Below, piece after piece: positions 32,749 to 40,373 of a stretch of 64,000 bases of DNA. The notes under the pieces are model-generated. The model made no database searches. It was given only the letters and a program-made list of their open reading frames with translations, and had not been told where the DNA came from. The stretch is from contig SFIS01000003.1 of assembly GCA_004555245.1 (NCBI GenBank), positions 24,563 through 88,562 of the forward strand, in the 5' to 3' direction. How positions within the stretch are numbered: the stretch's first letter is position 1; each line of letters opens with the position of its first letter. The DNA is from Bacteroidales bacterium (GTDB lineage Bacteria > Bacteroidota > Bacteroidia > Bacteroidales > Bacteroidaceae). The position numbers were made by a program, and so were the translations under genes.

Positions 32749-33549
32749 ATGCAAGTCAAGAAAGTCCTCTTCATCAATACTGAGACAGCACCATACGTGG
32801 CAGAAAACACTCTGTCTATCATGGGTAAACGAATACCTGAAACCATACAGGGCAGCGGATGCGAGATAAGAACATTCATGCCGAAATGGGGCAACATCAA
32901 CGAACGCAGAGGACAACTGCATGAGGTGATAAGACTGTCGGGAATGAACATCATCATCAACGGTACCGACCACCCCCTCATCATCAAGGTCGCATCCATT
33001 CCAGTCTCGAGAGTGCAGGTCTATTTCATCGACAACGAGGACTTCTTCATACACAGAGGACTGGAACGAAACGCCGACGGACAACTATGCGACGACAACG
33101 GAGAAAGAGCCGTCTTCTTTGCAAGAGGCGTGCTCGAGACGGTCAAGAAACTGAGATGGACACCAGATGTCATTCACTGTGTCGGATGGATGGCGTCTGT
33201 CGTGCCTTTCTATATCAGAAAAGCGTATGCCGACGAACCGTGCTTCCAGAACGTTAAGATTGTCTCAAGCCTCTTCGACAAGGACATCAGCGGGACGATA
33301 GGAGAGAAATTCAAGAATAGCCTGATATTCAAGAATCTCAGCCTCGAGATGCTCGGAAAGTATAATGACGATTTCGACATGCACGAACTGCAGAAACTCG
33401 CTGTTGACTATTCTGACGGAATAATAGAAATTGCGGAGAACAACGACGAGGCAATGGCTGCATATATACGCCAGGCAAACATACCGATGCTGCCTTTTCC
33501 CGGAGACGACTTCTCCGACAAATACAGGGAGTTCTACAGCTCTCTCTGA
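32749..33549 (+). CDS. Short GT5 (glycogen/starch synthase)-like protein
   Basis: Resembles only the N-terminal (GT5 catalytic) domain of glycogen synthase: 266 residues against about 480 for a full enzyme. FINTETAPYVAENTLSIMG stands where GlgA has the ADP-glucose-binding K-x-GG motif, so that motif is absent. Other parts (VYFIDNEDFF, DVIHCVGWMASVVP, RAVFFARGVLE) clearly match the fold. Proteins like this are widespread in Bacteroidota next to DUF4270 genes, as here. A full glycogen synthase activity is unlikely; the actual function is unknown. ATG at 32749 chosen from the family N-terminus. Confidence 0.82.
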   Translation: MQVKKVLFINTETAPYVAENTLSIMGKRIPETIQGSGCEIRTFMPKWGNINERRGQLHEVIRLSGMNIIINGTDHPLIIKVASIPVSRVQVYFIDNEDFFIHRGLERNADGQLCDDNGERAVFFARGVLETVKKLRWTPDVIHCVGWMASVVPFYIRKAYADEPCFQNVKIVSSLFDKDISGTIGEKFKNSLIFKNLSLEMLGKYNDDFDMHELQKLAVDYSDGIIEIAENNDEAMAAYIRQANIPMLPFPGDDFSDKYREFYSSL

Positions 33550-33559
33550 AATCCCTGAC

Positions 33560-33597
33560 ATTATGCGCCCCACAGCCTCTTCAGTGGAGCGCATAAT
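33560..33597 (+). terminator. Hairpin after the GT5-like gene
   Basis: ATTATGCGC-c-CCAC/GTGG-a-GCGCATAAT: 13 pairs with one mismatch, 10 bp beyond the stop. No T-run follows, so it may be a weak terminator or an mRNA-stabilising stem. Confidence 0.5.
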
Positions 33598-33708
33598 ATA
33601 TTATGGTGCGGGAAAACATGCACGCCAAACACGGATGAAGACGAATATGAACGCCATGCCAACCCTACGCAAGGTATGACGACACCTACAGACAAAAAAT
33701 CATTATCG

Positions 33709-35154
33709 ATGAGAAAAATACTCTTTGCTGCCATAACACTTCTGCTCGCACTCGCCTCGTGCGATGACAATACAGACACGCTCGGCTCTTCGCTCACTAA
33801 CACAGAAGACCTCATACAGGTCTCCGACAACGTCTTTGACATCGTATCGAAGACCGTTGCTGCCGATTCTGTAATTTCAAGAAACACTCTCGGATATCTC
33901 GGGCTGGTCAAAGACCCCGAAACCGGAGCGTACGTGAAAAGCGACTTCGTCACGCAGTTTCATATCTCCGAAGGTTACGCCTTCCCGCCCGAAGACACTC
34001 TCGCAAGGGGAATAACAGCTGATTCGTGTGATGTCAGACTCTTTTTCGAGAATTTCTACGGAGATTCCCTCGCCTCTATGAAAGCCACACTCTACGAACT
34101 GAGGAAACCCGTCGAGGAGAACGCCGTCTTCTACAACAACTTCGACCCCGAAGCACAAGGATTCGTCAGAATAGGCACTGCAACGGCGCAGTGTACCAAG
34201 GCGTACTCGCTCGTCAACAAAAACCTCTCCGATTCGCTCAGACACTCGTCAAGCTACACGAACAACATTCTCTTCAACCTCAACCGGACATATATCTCTG
34301 CCGAAGGAAAGGAATACAACAACTACGGCACATATATCATGGACAGATACTACGCAAACCCCGAAGACTTCAAAAACTCATACACTTTCGCACACAACGT
34401 CTGCCCGGGATTCTATATAAAACTCGAAAACGGAATAGGAAGCATGGCGTATATACGATCGTCGCAGATGAATGTCTATTACACCATTCATGACAGCATC
34501 GACAAGCCAAGCTACAACTCCTTCGCCGGAACGGAGGAGGTGAGACAGGTCACACGCATCATAACGGACAACAACCGCATACAGCAACTTGCACAGGACA
34601 ACACTTGCACATACGTCAAGTCGCCTGCCGGACTGTTCACGGAACTTACCCTGCCCGTAGAGGAGATATGCAAGGGACACGAGAATGACTCTATCATCTC
34701 GGCACAGGTGGTGCTGAAATGTTTCAACAAGGACAACGATGTGAAATATGTGTTCTCCGCACCGCAGACACTACTTATGGTGCAGAACGTGAAGATGAAG
34801 GAGTTCTTCGAAGAATCCAAGATTGCAGACTACCGTACCTCTTACATAGCACAGATAGCGTCGGACGGAGGGTCATACACCTTCGGCAATATCGGACACC
34901 TCATAAGGACAATGTATGACGCCATGCCACATGATGATGCCGCACGCGAAGAGTGGAAAAGAAACAATCCGGAATGGAACAAGGTGCTGCTGATTCCTGT
35001 AAAGGCTGACTACACCTCCCTGCAGAGCTCCACAGTGCTGAGCAGCGTGTCGCACGACATGTCGCTGACAAGCGTCAGACTTGTAGGAGGAAGCGAAAGC
35101 CGAAACGGCAACGTGACAGTTTCGGTCATTTACAGCAAATTCAACAAGGAGTAA
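33709..35154 (+). CDS. DUF4270 family lipoprotein
   Basis: Cell-surface or periplasmic lipoprotein of a Bacteroidota-specific family with unknown function. The 481-residue protein starts MRKILFAAITLLLALASC, a lipoprotein signal with C18 as the lipidated residue; an ATG 11 codons earlier would put a hydrophilic stretch before the signal. The body is beta-rich and contains DNTDTLGSSL at the mature N-terminus, as usual for the family. It lies 159 bp after the GT5-like gene, and this pairing is conserved in Bacteroidales. Confidence 0.86.
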   Translation: MRKILFAAITLLLALASCDDNTDTLGSSLTNTEDLIQVSDNVFDIVSKTVAADSVISRNTLGYLGLVKDPETGAYVKSDFVTQFHISEGYAFPPEDTLARGITADSCDVRLFFENFYGDSLASMKATLYELRKPVEENAVFYNNFDPEAQGFVRIGTATAQCTKAYSLVNKNLSDSLRHSSSYTNNILFNLNRTYISAEGKEYNNYGTYIMDRYYANPEDFKNSYTFAHNVCPGFYIKLENGIGSMAYIRSSQMNVYYTIHDSIDKPSYNSFAGTEEVRQVTRIITDNNRIQQLAQDNTCTYVKSPAGLFTELTLPVEEICKGHENDSIISAQVVLKCFNKDNDVKYVFSAPQTLLMVQNVKMKEFFEESKIADYRTSYIAQIASDGGSYTFGNIGHLIRTMYDAMPHDDAAREEWKRNNPEWNKVLLIPVKADYTSLQSSTVLSSVSHDMSLTSVRLVGGSESRNGNVTVSVIYSKFNKE

Positions 35155-35177
35155 ATAACCTGTACATAATTATATAT

Positions 35178-35369
35178 ATGGCGGACAACTATCTCGAAAA
35201 CCACTATCTCGACTATCTCAGAAGAAAGGAAGAGTGGCTGAAGAAGAAAAAGAAGTCGGCATTGCCAACTGGCAGAAAGACAAAGCCACGACATGACACC
35301 GACGCAAAGCGGAAAGCCGCCAATGGACTATACAACACAATAGAGCGCCCCGAAGACGAGGCGCTCTAA
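35178..35369 (+). CDS. Small basic conserved protein
   Basis: Not recognised by function. The 63-residue protein is strongly charged (MADNYLENHYLDYLRRKEEW, then a run of lysines), likely helical and without membrane segment or signal. Proteins with a similar NYLE-x-x-Y N-terminus are common in Bacteroidota. It follows DUF4270 by 23 bp. Its last codons overlap a hairpin AGAGCGCC/GGCGCTCT (35342-35367), which may act as the operon's terminator, though its T-run is poor. Confidence 0.6.
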   Translation: MADNYLENHYLDYLRRKEEWLKKKKKSALPTGRKTKPRHDTDAKRKAANGLYNTIERPEDEAL

Positions 35370-35472
35370 TTGTGTCCGTATAGTAAATGTCATCTCCATC
35401 TGCCACACCTTTACTCATCCTGCCTCTTCATCACGGCATTCTTTTGTCATGCATCTGTCAGCATGAATGTTT

Positions 35473-35488
35473 TGGCACAGCCTTTGTA
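35473..35488 (+). promoter_or_regulatory. Candidate sigma-54 promoter of htpG
   Basis: TGGCAC-AGCCT-TTGTA matches the -24/-12 consensus TGGCAC-N5-TTGCW with one substitution (T for C in the -12 element). It lies 54 bp before the htpG start. No TAnnTTTG housekeeping element is seen in the same spacer. Confidence 0.5.
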
Positions 35489-35541
35489 CATGGTAATATG
35501 CAAAGCAATAACAACAACATTTATAAATATACAAAACAACT

Positions 35542-37605
35542 ATGGCAAAAGGAAATATTGGTGTAACAACCGAAAACATCTTTCCAGTAATCAAGAAGTT
35601 CCTCTACTCTGACCATGAGATCTTCTTGCGCGAAATGATTTCAAACGCTGTCGATGCAACGCAGAAACTCAAGACTCTGCACAGCCGTGGCGAAGTGAAC
35701 GCTGAACTCGGCGAACTTAAAGTGCGCGTAGCACTCGACAAAGACGCTGGCACACTCACCATCAGCGACAACGGCATCGGTATGACAGAAGAGGAAATTG
35801 ACCGCTATATCAATCAGATTGCTTTCTCCGGCGTGACGGATTTCCTTGACAAATACAAGGACAACGCCAACCAGATAATCGGACACTTCGGACTCGGCTT
35901 CTATTCCTCTTTCATGGTATCTGACAAAGTGGATATCATCACTCTGTCGTATAAAGAGGGGGCAAAGGCTGTCAAATGGACTTGCGACGGAAGCCCGGAA
36001 TACGAGATTTCAGAAGCAGGGAAAACAGAGAGAGGTACAGACATCGTGCTGCATATCAGCGACGACTGCAAAGAGTTCCTTGAACAAAATAAGATTCAGG
36101 AACTGCTCAACAAATACTGCAAGTTCATGTCTGTACCCGTCGCTTTCGGAAAGAAGCAGGAGTGGAGCTCGGAAGAGAAAAAGATGGTTGACACGGACGA
36201 AGACAACATCATCAACGGCGTGGAGCCTCTGTGGACAAAGACACCTTCTACACTTAAGGACGATGACTACAAGGCTTTCTACAGAACACTGTACCCTATG
36301 TCCGACGAGCCGCTGTTCTGGATTCACCTCAATGTTGACTATCCGTTCAATCTCACCGGAATACTCTATTTCCCCAAAGTGAAGTCTAACCTCGAACTGC
36401 AGCGCAACAAGATTCAGCTATATTGCAATCAGGTGTATGTCACTGACCAGGTTGAAGGCATCGTGCCTGAGTTCCTCACACTTCTCCACGGCGTAATCGA
36501 CTCGCCGGACATTCCGCTCAACGTCAGCCGCTCATATCTACAGAGTGATGCTAATGTGAAGAAAATCTCTACTTACATCACAAAGAAAGTCTCTGACCGT
36601 CTGAAAGCTATCTTTACGGACAACAGGAAAGAATACGAGGAGAAATGGGATTCGCTCAAGCTCTTCATCAACTATGGGATGCTGTCGCAGCAGGACTTCT
36701 ATGACAGGGCAAAGGACTTCTCGCTCTTCAAGGATATCGACGGGAAGTATTTCACGTACGACGAATACAAGGAACTGATAAAGGCTGAGCAGACAGACAA
36801 GGACGGCAACCTCGTATATCTCTATGCAACAGACAGAGAGGCGCAGTACAGCTACATCAAGAGTGCGCAGGATAAGGGGTACTCTGTGCTTATGTTCGAC
36901 GGAGAACTTGACGTCCCGGCGGTTCAGGTCTTCGAGCAGAAGTTTGAGAAAGCACGCTTCTCAAGAGTGGATTCAGACATCATCGACCGCCTGATTGTGA
37001 AAGATGACCGGAAGAAGAACTCTCTCTCGCAGACAGAGACTGACAATCTGTCAGCAGTGTTCCAGTCTCAGCTGCCCCAACTCGACAAGAAACAGTTTGT
37101 CGTGGAGGTTGACGCTCTCGGCGAGACGCAGAAGCCTATCGTCATAACACAGAACGAATGGATGAGACGTATGAAGGAAATGTCGCAGCTGCAGGCGGGT
37201 ATGTCGTTCTACGGAGAGATGCCTGACAGCTACGGAATGGTTCTCAACTCTGACAATGCTCTCATCGCTGATGTCCTGAAACAGACAGAAGAGGCGTGCG
37301 CCGAGCAGCTAAAGCCTATCGACAGCGAGATAAAGGGCCTCGAAGCACGCAAGGCGGCTCTTGAACAAAGCCAGCAGGGAAAGAACGATGCAGACATCCC
37401 GCAGGACGAGAAAGACGACCTGAAGAAGACTAAGGACGACATCACGGCACAGAAGGATGCACGCAAGAAAGTTCTGGCTGACTATGCCGCATCGAACGAG
37501 GTGGTTCATCAGCTCATCGACCTCGCTCTCTTGCAGAACGGAATGCTGCGCGGAGAGGCTCTCGACAAGTTCCTTTCACGAAGCATCGACCTGTTAAAGA
37601 AGTGA
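35542..37605 (+). CDS. htpG: Molecular chaperone HtpG (Hsp90)
   Basis: ATP-dependent Hsp90 chaperone. The 687-residue protein has the GHKL ATPase N-domain (LREMISNAVDATQKL, DNGIGMT, GHFGLGFYSSFMV), the middle domain (NVSRSYLQSD, and RNKIQLYCNQVYV), and a dimerisation C-domain. A charged insertion (about 590-635: KGLEARKAAL through DITAQKDARKKVL) forms a probable coiled coil near the C-terminus. It ends LLKK just before a tandem repeat that duplicates its last codons. Confidence 0.97.
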   Translation: MAKGNIGVTTENIFPVIKKFLYSDHEIFLREMISNAVDATQKLKTLHSRGEVNAELGELKVRVALDKDAGTLTISDNGIGMTEEEIDRYINQIAFSGVTDFLDKYKDNANQIIGHFGLGFYSSFMVSDKVDIITLSYKEGAKAVKWTCDGSPEYEISEAGKTERGTDIVLHISDDCKEFLEQNKIQELLNKYCKFMSVPVAFGKKQEWSSEEKKMVDTDEDNIINGVEPLWTKTPSTLKDDDYKAFYRTLYPMSDEPLFWIHLNVDYPFNLTGILYFPKVKSNLELQRNKIQLYCNQVYVTDQVEGIVPEFLTLLHGVIDSPDIPLNVSRSYLQSDANVKKISTYITKKVSDRLKAIFTDNRKEYEEKWDSLKLFINYGMLSQQDFYDRAKDFSLFKDIDGKYFTYDEYKELIKAEQTDKDGNLVYLYATDREAQYSYIKSAQDKGYSVLMFDGELDVPAVQVFEQKFEKARFSRVDSDIIDRLIVKDDRKKNSLSQTETDNLSAVFQSQLPQLDKKQFVVEVDALGETQKPIVITQNEWMRRMKEMSQLQAGMSFYGEMPDSYGMVLNSDNALIADVLKQTEEACAEQLKPIDSEIKGLEARKAALEQSQQGKNDADIPQDEKDDLKKTKDDITAQKDARKKVLADYAASNEVVHQLIDLALLQNGMLRGEALDKFLSRSIDLLKK

Positions 37606-37690
37606 CGTTGCTGCTGTTGAAGAAGTGACATTGCTGCTGTTGAAGAAGCGACATGCTGCTGATGAAGAAGCGACATGCTGCTGTGCAGCG
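37591..37690. repeat. Tandem repeat of 22-23 bp starting at the htpG stop codon
   Basis: Units CTGTTGAAGAAGTGACATTG plus CTG begin at 37591, 37614, 37637, 37659 and 37681 (partial). The first unit is the end of htpG itself (CTGTTAAAGAAGTGA), so the 3' end of the gene with its stop codon has been amplified. Confidence 0.9.
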
Positions 37691-37774
37691 GTATGAACTG
37701 ACGGTATATGATGGTCGGGGAGGACAGCATGACAATCCTCCGACACTCTACAAGATGCCGTGGCAGTCAGGAAC

Positions 37775-37835
37775 AAAGCCCGGCTTTCGGTCCTGTTATC
37801 CCCACGGGATAGCAAATGACTGAAAGCCGGGCTTT
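37775..37835. terminator. Bidirectional terminator after htpG
   Basis: Perfect 14-bp stem AAAGCCCGGCTTTC/GAAAGCCGGGCTTT with a 33-nt loop, followed by CTCTTGTT on the plus strand. It separates htpG from genes on the minus strand. Confidence 0.8.
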
Positions 37836-37863
37836 CTCTTGTTGGCTCATTCTGCCTGTCTCG

Positions 37864-38004
37864 TCATGCCATATAGTTGCATGATGTGTGGCTTGGGTGG
37901 TTCCTGCACATCGTCTTCCTGTTGTTCAGGCTGTGTGCCAGTGCGCGAAGGCTGTGGATGATGTTGTCAGGGATAGTCAGTTCTTCTGGTGTAAAATACG
38001 TCAT
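37864..38004 (-). CDS. Possible small hypothetical protein
   Basis: An open frame of 46 codons from an ATG at 38004 (MTYFTPEELTIPDNIIHSLR). The N-terminal half looks protein-like; the C-terminal part (KTMCRNHPSHTSCNY) does not. A TTG 16 codons upstream would also fit, but it lies within an inverted repeat, ATATTGAAA/TTTCAATAT (38029-38055). It may be a genuine small protein or chance; no family recognised. Confidence 0.25.
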   Translation of the reverse strand: MTYFTPEELTIPDNIIHSLRALAHSLNNRKTMCRNHPSHTSCNYMA

Positions 38005-38167
38005 AGGCTTTGGGAAATGAAGTGAAAGATATTGAAATATTCTCTGTTTCAATATTATAACGTTCCTTCGCTGCCCTTTATTGTATGCCGCCGAAGTTTT
38101 TTTTATGTGCTGTTTTCTTTATGTATGGCATTCGGTTGTGTCAGTGTGTAGGAGTGCCGCGCTTTTC

Positions 38168-39850
38168 TTATTCAGAGTATATACAGCGCAGATTGCTTAT
38201 CACCGTAGCTGATGCGCCTGTCGATCCGGTGTGCTGGATGTGTATTCCGCCGTAGGCATTGGGCTCTACTGCTGCTGTCAGCAGCATCTTCTCTTCTCCG
38301 TTGCGTATCTCGGCAGACAGCTGCGTGTCTTTTGATGATATCTCTACATGGCAGCCTTTGCGGAAAATGGTGCATTTTGCGGGCTCTGTAATCTGTGTTA
38401 TCGTGCCGTTGTCATATCTGACAAGGTATGTGGCGACCGCCTTGTCGTATTCCGGCGTCCTGACAAACCTTACGCCGTAGCCTGTCAGCGACCTTGTGTC
38501 GAACTTTATGCAGATGTCAATATATTGCCCGGTAGCGCTGCCGAAGCCCTGTCCCGGACCTTTGCACGGGTCAAGGTTCACACTCACTGTCTGTCCCTTG
38601 TATTCCTCGTCATGATGTGCGGTGTACATCAGGCGTGCGCCTTTAACGTTCTGAATCATTCCGTAACACCCTTCTGCGCCGTCCATCCCCTCGCCGAACA
38701 CCCATGCCGGCTTTGTCTTGTCTGCCTCGAAGGCATACATACCCAGGTCTGTAGGACAGTGGGCGTCTGCTGTCCAGTGTCCGTCAGTGACTTCCGGGAT
38801 ATTGTTTATGCAGAACAGAGGGAAGGAGACAGGCATCGGGATGTCTGGAGTAGTGGGCACGACAAGAGGCTTTCCGTTCAGTGTGCAGTCTGTCATGTAG
38901 CATTTGTGGCGCGGATTGGGCTTGCGTGTCCATTCTATCTTCAGGTTCGGGTCGTCGCTCGTGAATGCGCAACGTCTGAGGGTGACGGGGCTTGATGCCT
39001 TTGTCAGATACTGTATGCCGTTTGTCTTGCAGTGTATCTCGCAGTCTTCAAACAACGCTCCTTGTGCTGATGTGGCATAGAACGGCTTGCTGGAGAAGAA
39101 TGTGAATCTGCAGTGACGGTATGTCCCCGTGCCGCATAACGCATCGTCCGTGCATTCAAAATAGCAGTCTTCAAACAGTACATCGTCCGCTCCGGAGAAA
39201 GGACAGAGGTTCAGACGCGAGATGAAGCGGCAGTTCTTTGCCTTGTAGTTCTTTCCGTTACATAGCACAAGCTGTGCCTGCACGATAGCGTCGGCACGTT
39301 TCTTGCGGTTTAGCCTGCTGTTGCGCGGATATACAAGATCGACGTTGCAGTAGTTTCCGAATGTTATGTTCTCTGCCGTAATGTTGTCTCCATCTATATG
39401 TAGCATTGTGAAGTTGCCGTCCGCACCTTGCGTCTGCCCTCGCTGACAAGCCAGCACCACGTCTTCTGCGGCTTCAGAAAGCCCTATCAGATGTATGCCG
39501 GAGAACTTCAGCTTCATGCCGAATGGTGTGCCTTCGCCTTCAAGCGGCAGTCGCATGCCGGGGTCGTCGGGGTTGTCTATCCAGTAAACCGACGGCTCTA
39601 TATATACCTTAATCTCGGAATTGTCTCCTGCGGGACGTGATGTGCTCAGCCTTTCGGCACATTCCAGAGCCTCGTTGACAGTCTTGAAGACGTGTTGTGC
39701 GGACTTTGTCTTCATGCCGCTGTTCACATACAGGCATCTCTTGTCTGTCTTCAGGGTCTCGCCGAAAGCCTTGAATGCCTTCTGCGCATATACTCCCGGT
39801 GTGGCCATTGCCGTCAGGAAGGCAATGCAGATTATGCTTTTCTTCATCAT
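38168..39850 (-). CDS. Exported beta-helix protein, pectinesterase-like
   Basis: Probable polysaccharide-active enzyme. The 560-residue protein has a signal peptide (MMKKSIICIAFLTAMATPGVYAQ), then a right-handed beta-helix region (about 35-350) whose start resembles carbohydrate esterase family 8 (HVFKTVNEALECAERL; GDNITAENITFGNY), and a C-terminal beta-sandwich (about 360-560) resembling a lectin/laminin-G module. In the helix the stretch CTDDALCGTG stands where CE8 enzymes have a catalytic DFIFG, so activity is uncertain. It stands alone, not within a recognisable polysaccharide utilisation locus. Confidence 0.7.
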   Translation of the reverse strand: MMKKSIICIAFLTAMATPGVYAQKAFKAFGETLKTDKRCLYVNSGMKTKSAQHVFKTVNEALECAERLSTSRPAGDNSEIKVYIEPSVYWIDNPDDPGMRLPLEGEGTPFGMKLKFSGIHLIGLSEAAEDVVLACQRGQTQGADGNFTMLHIDGDNITAENITFGNYCNVDLVYPRNSRLNRKKRADAIVQAQLVLCNGKNYKAKNCRFISRLNLCPFSGADDVLFEDCYFECTDDALCGTGTYRHCRFTFFSSKPFYATSAQGALFEDCEIHCKTNGIQYLTKASSPVTLRRCAFTSDDPNLKIEWTRKPNPRHKCYMTDCTLNGKPLVVPTTPDIPMPVSFPLFCINNIPEVTDGHWTADAHCPTDLGMYAFEADKTKPAWVFGEGMDGAEGCYGMIQNVKGARLMYTAHHDEEYKGQTVSVNLDPCKGPGQGFGSATGQYIDICIKFDTRSLTGYGVRFVRTPEYDKAVATYLVRYDNGTITQITEPAKCTIFRKGCHVEISSKDTQLSAEIRNGEEKMLLTAAVEPNAYGGIHIQHTGSTGASATVISNLRCIYSE

Positions 39851-39922
39851 ATCATTTGTTTTAAGGTCAGTTGTTCTGGTGTGTGTCGCACGTTGCAGAG
39901 TGCCGTTTGGCAGATGTGCTTG

Positions 39923-40306
39923 TCATTCTTTCATGACGAAAGGCAAGGCTGCGGCTGCGAGGCCGAGGCAGACGCTAAGCAGGATATACATGAAGAAAGT
40001 GCCGGTATGTCCGTTGCGCAGCAGGGCGAGAGCCTCGTAGCTGAATGTGGAGAAGGTGGTGAAGCCGCCGCATAAGCCTGTCGTGAGGAGAAGACGTGTC
40101 TCGTAGGTCAGTCCGAGGCGGTCGGAGTAGTTGTAGAAAATGCTTATCAGGGCGCAGCCGATGACGTTCACGACAAGTGTGGGCCACGGCATCACGGTGT
40201 CTTGGAAGCGTGGATGGAGCGACAGGTGCTGCCATAGCATTGACGCCAAGTATCTGAGCGTTGAACCTGTTCCGCCTCCGACGAAGACAAAGAATATTTC
40301 TTTCAT
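39923..40306 (-). CDS. crcB: Fluoride channel CrcB/FluC
   Basis: Exports toxic fluoride. The 127-residue protein has four membrane helices and the signatures GGGTGSTLRY, VNVIGCALIS and GLCGGFTTFSTFS (the TTFST motif binds Na+/F-). ATG at 40306 (MKEIFFV) gives the normal length; an upstream extension of ten codons is unlikely. No fluoride riboswitch was recognised upstream; the 67 bp to uvrA contain nothing notable. Confidence 0.94.
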   Translation of the reverse strand: MKEIFFVFVGGGTGSTLRYLASMLWQHLSLHPRFQDTVMPWPTLVVNVIGCALISIFYNYSDRLGLTYETRLLLTTGLCGGFTTFSTFSYEALALLRNGHTGTFFMYILLSVCLGLAAAALPFVMKE

Positions 40307-40373
40307 AAACCAGAGTGTGTTTTCTGAACATGTCATTGGCGAGATGGCATGTTTTTTTTTTGTGGCGGTGGAA

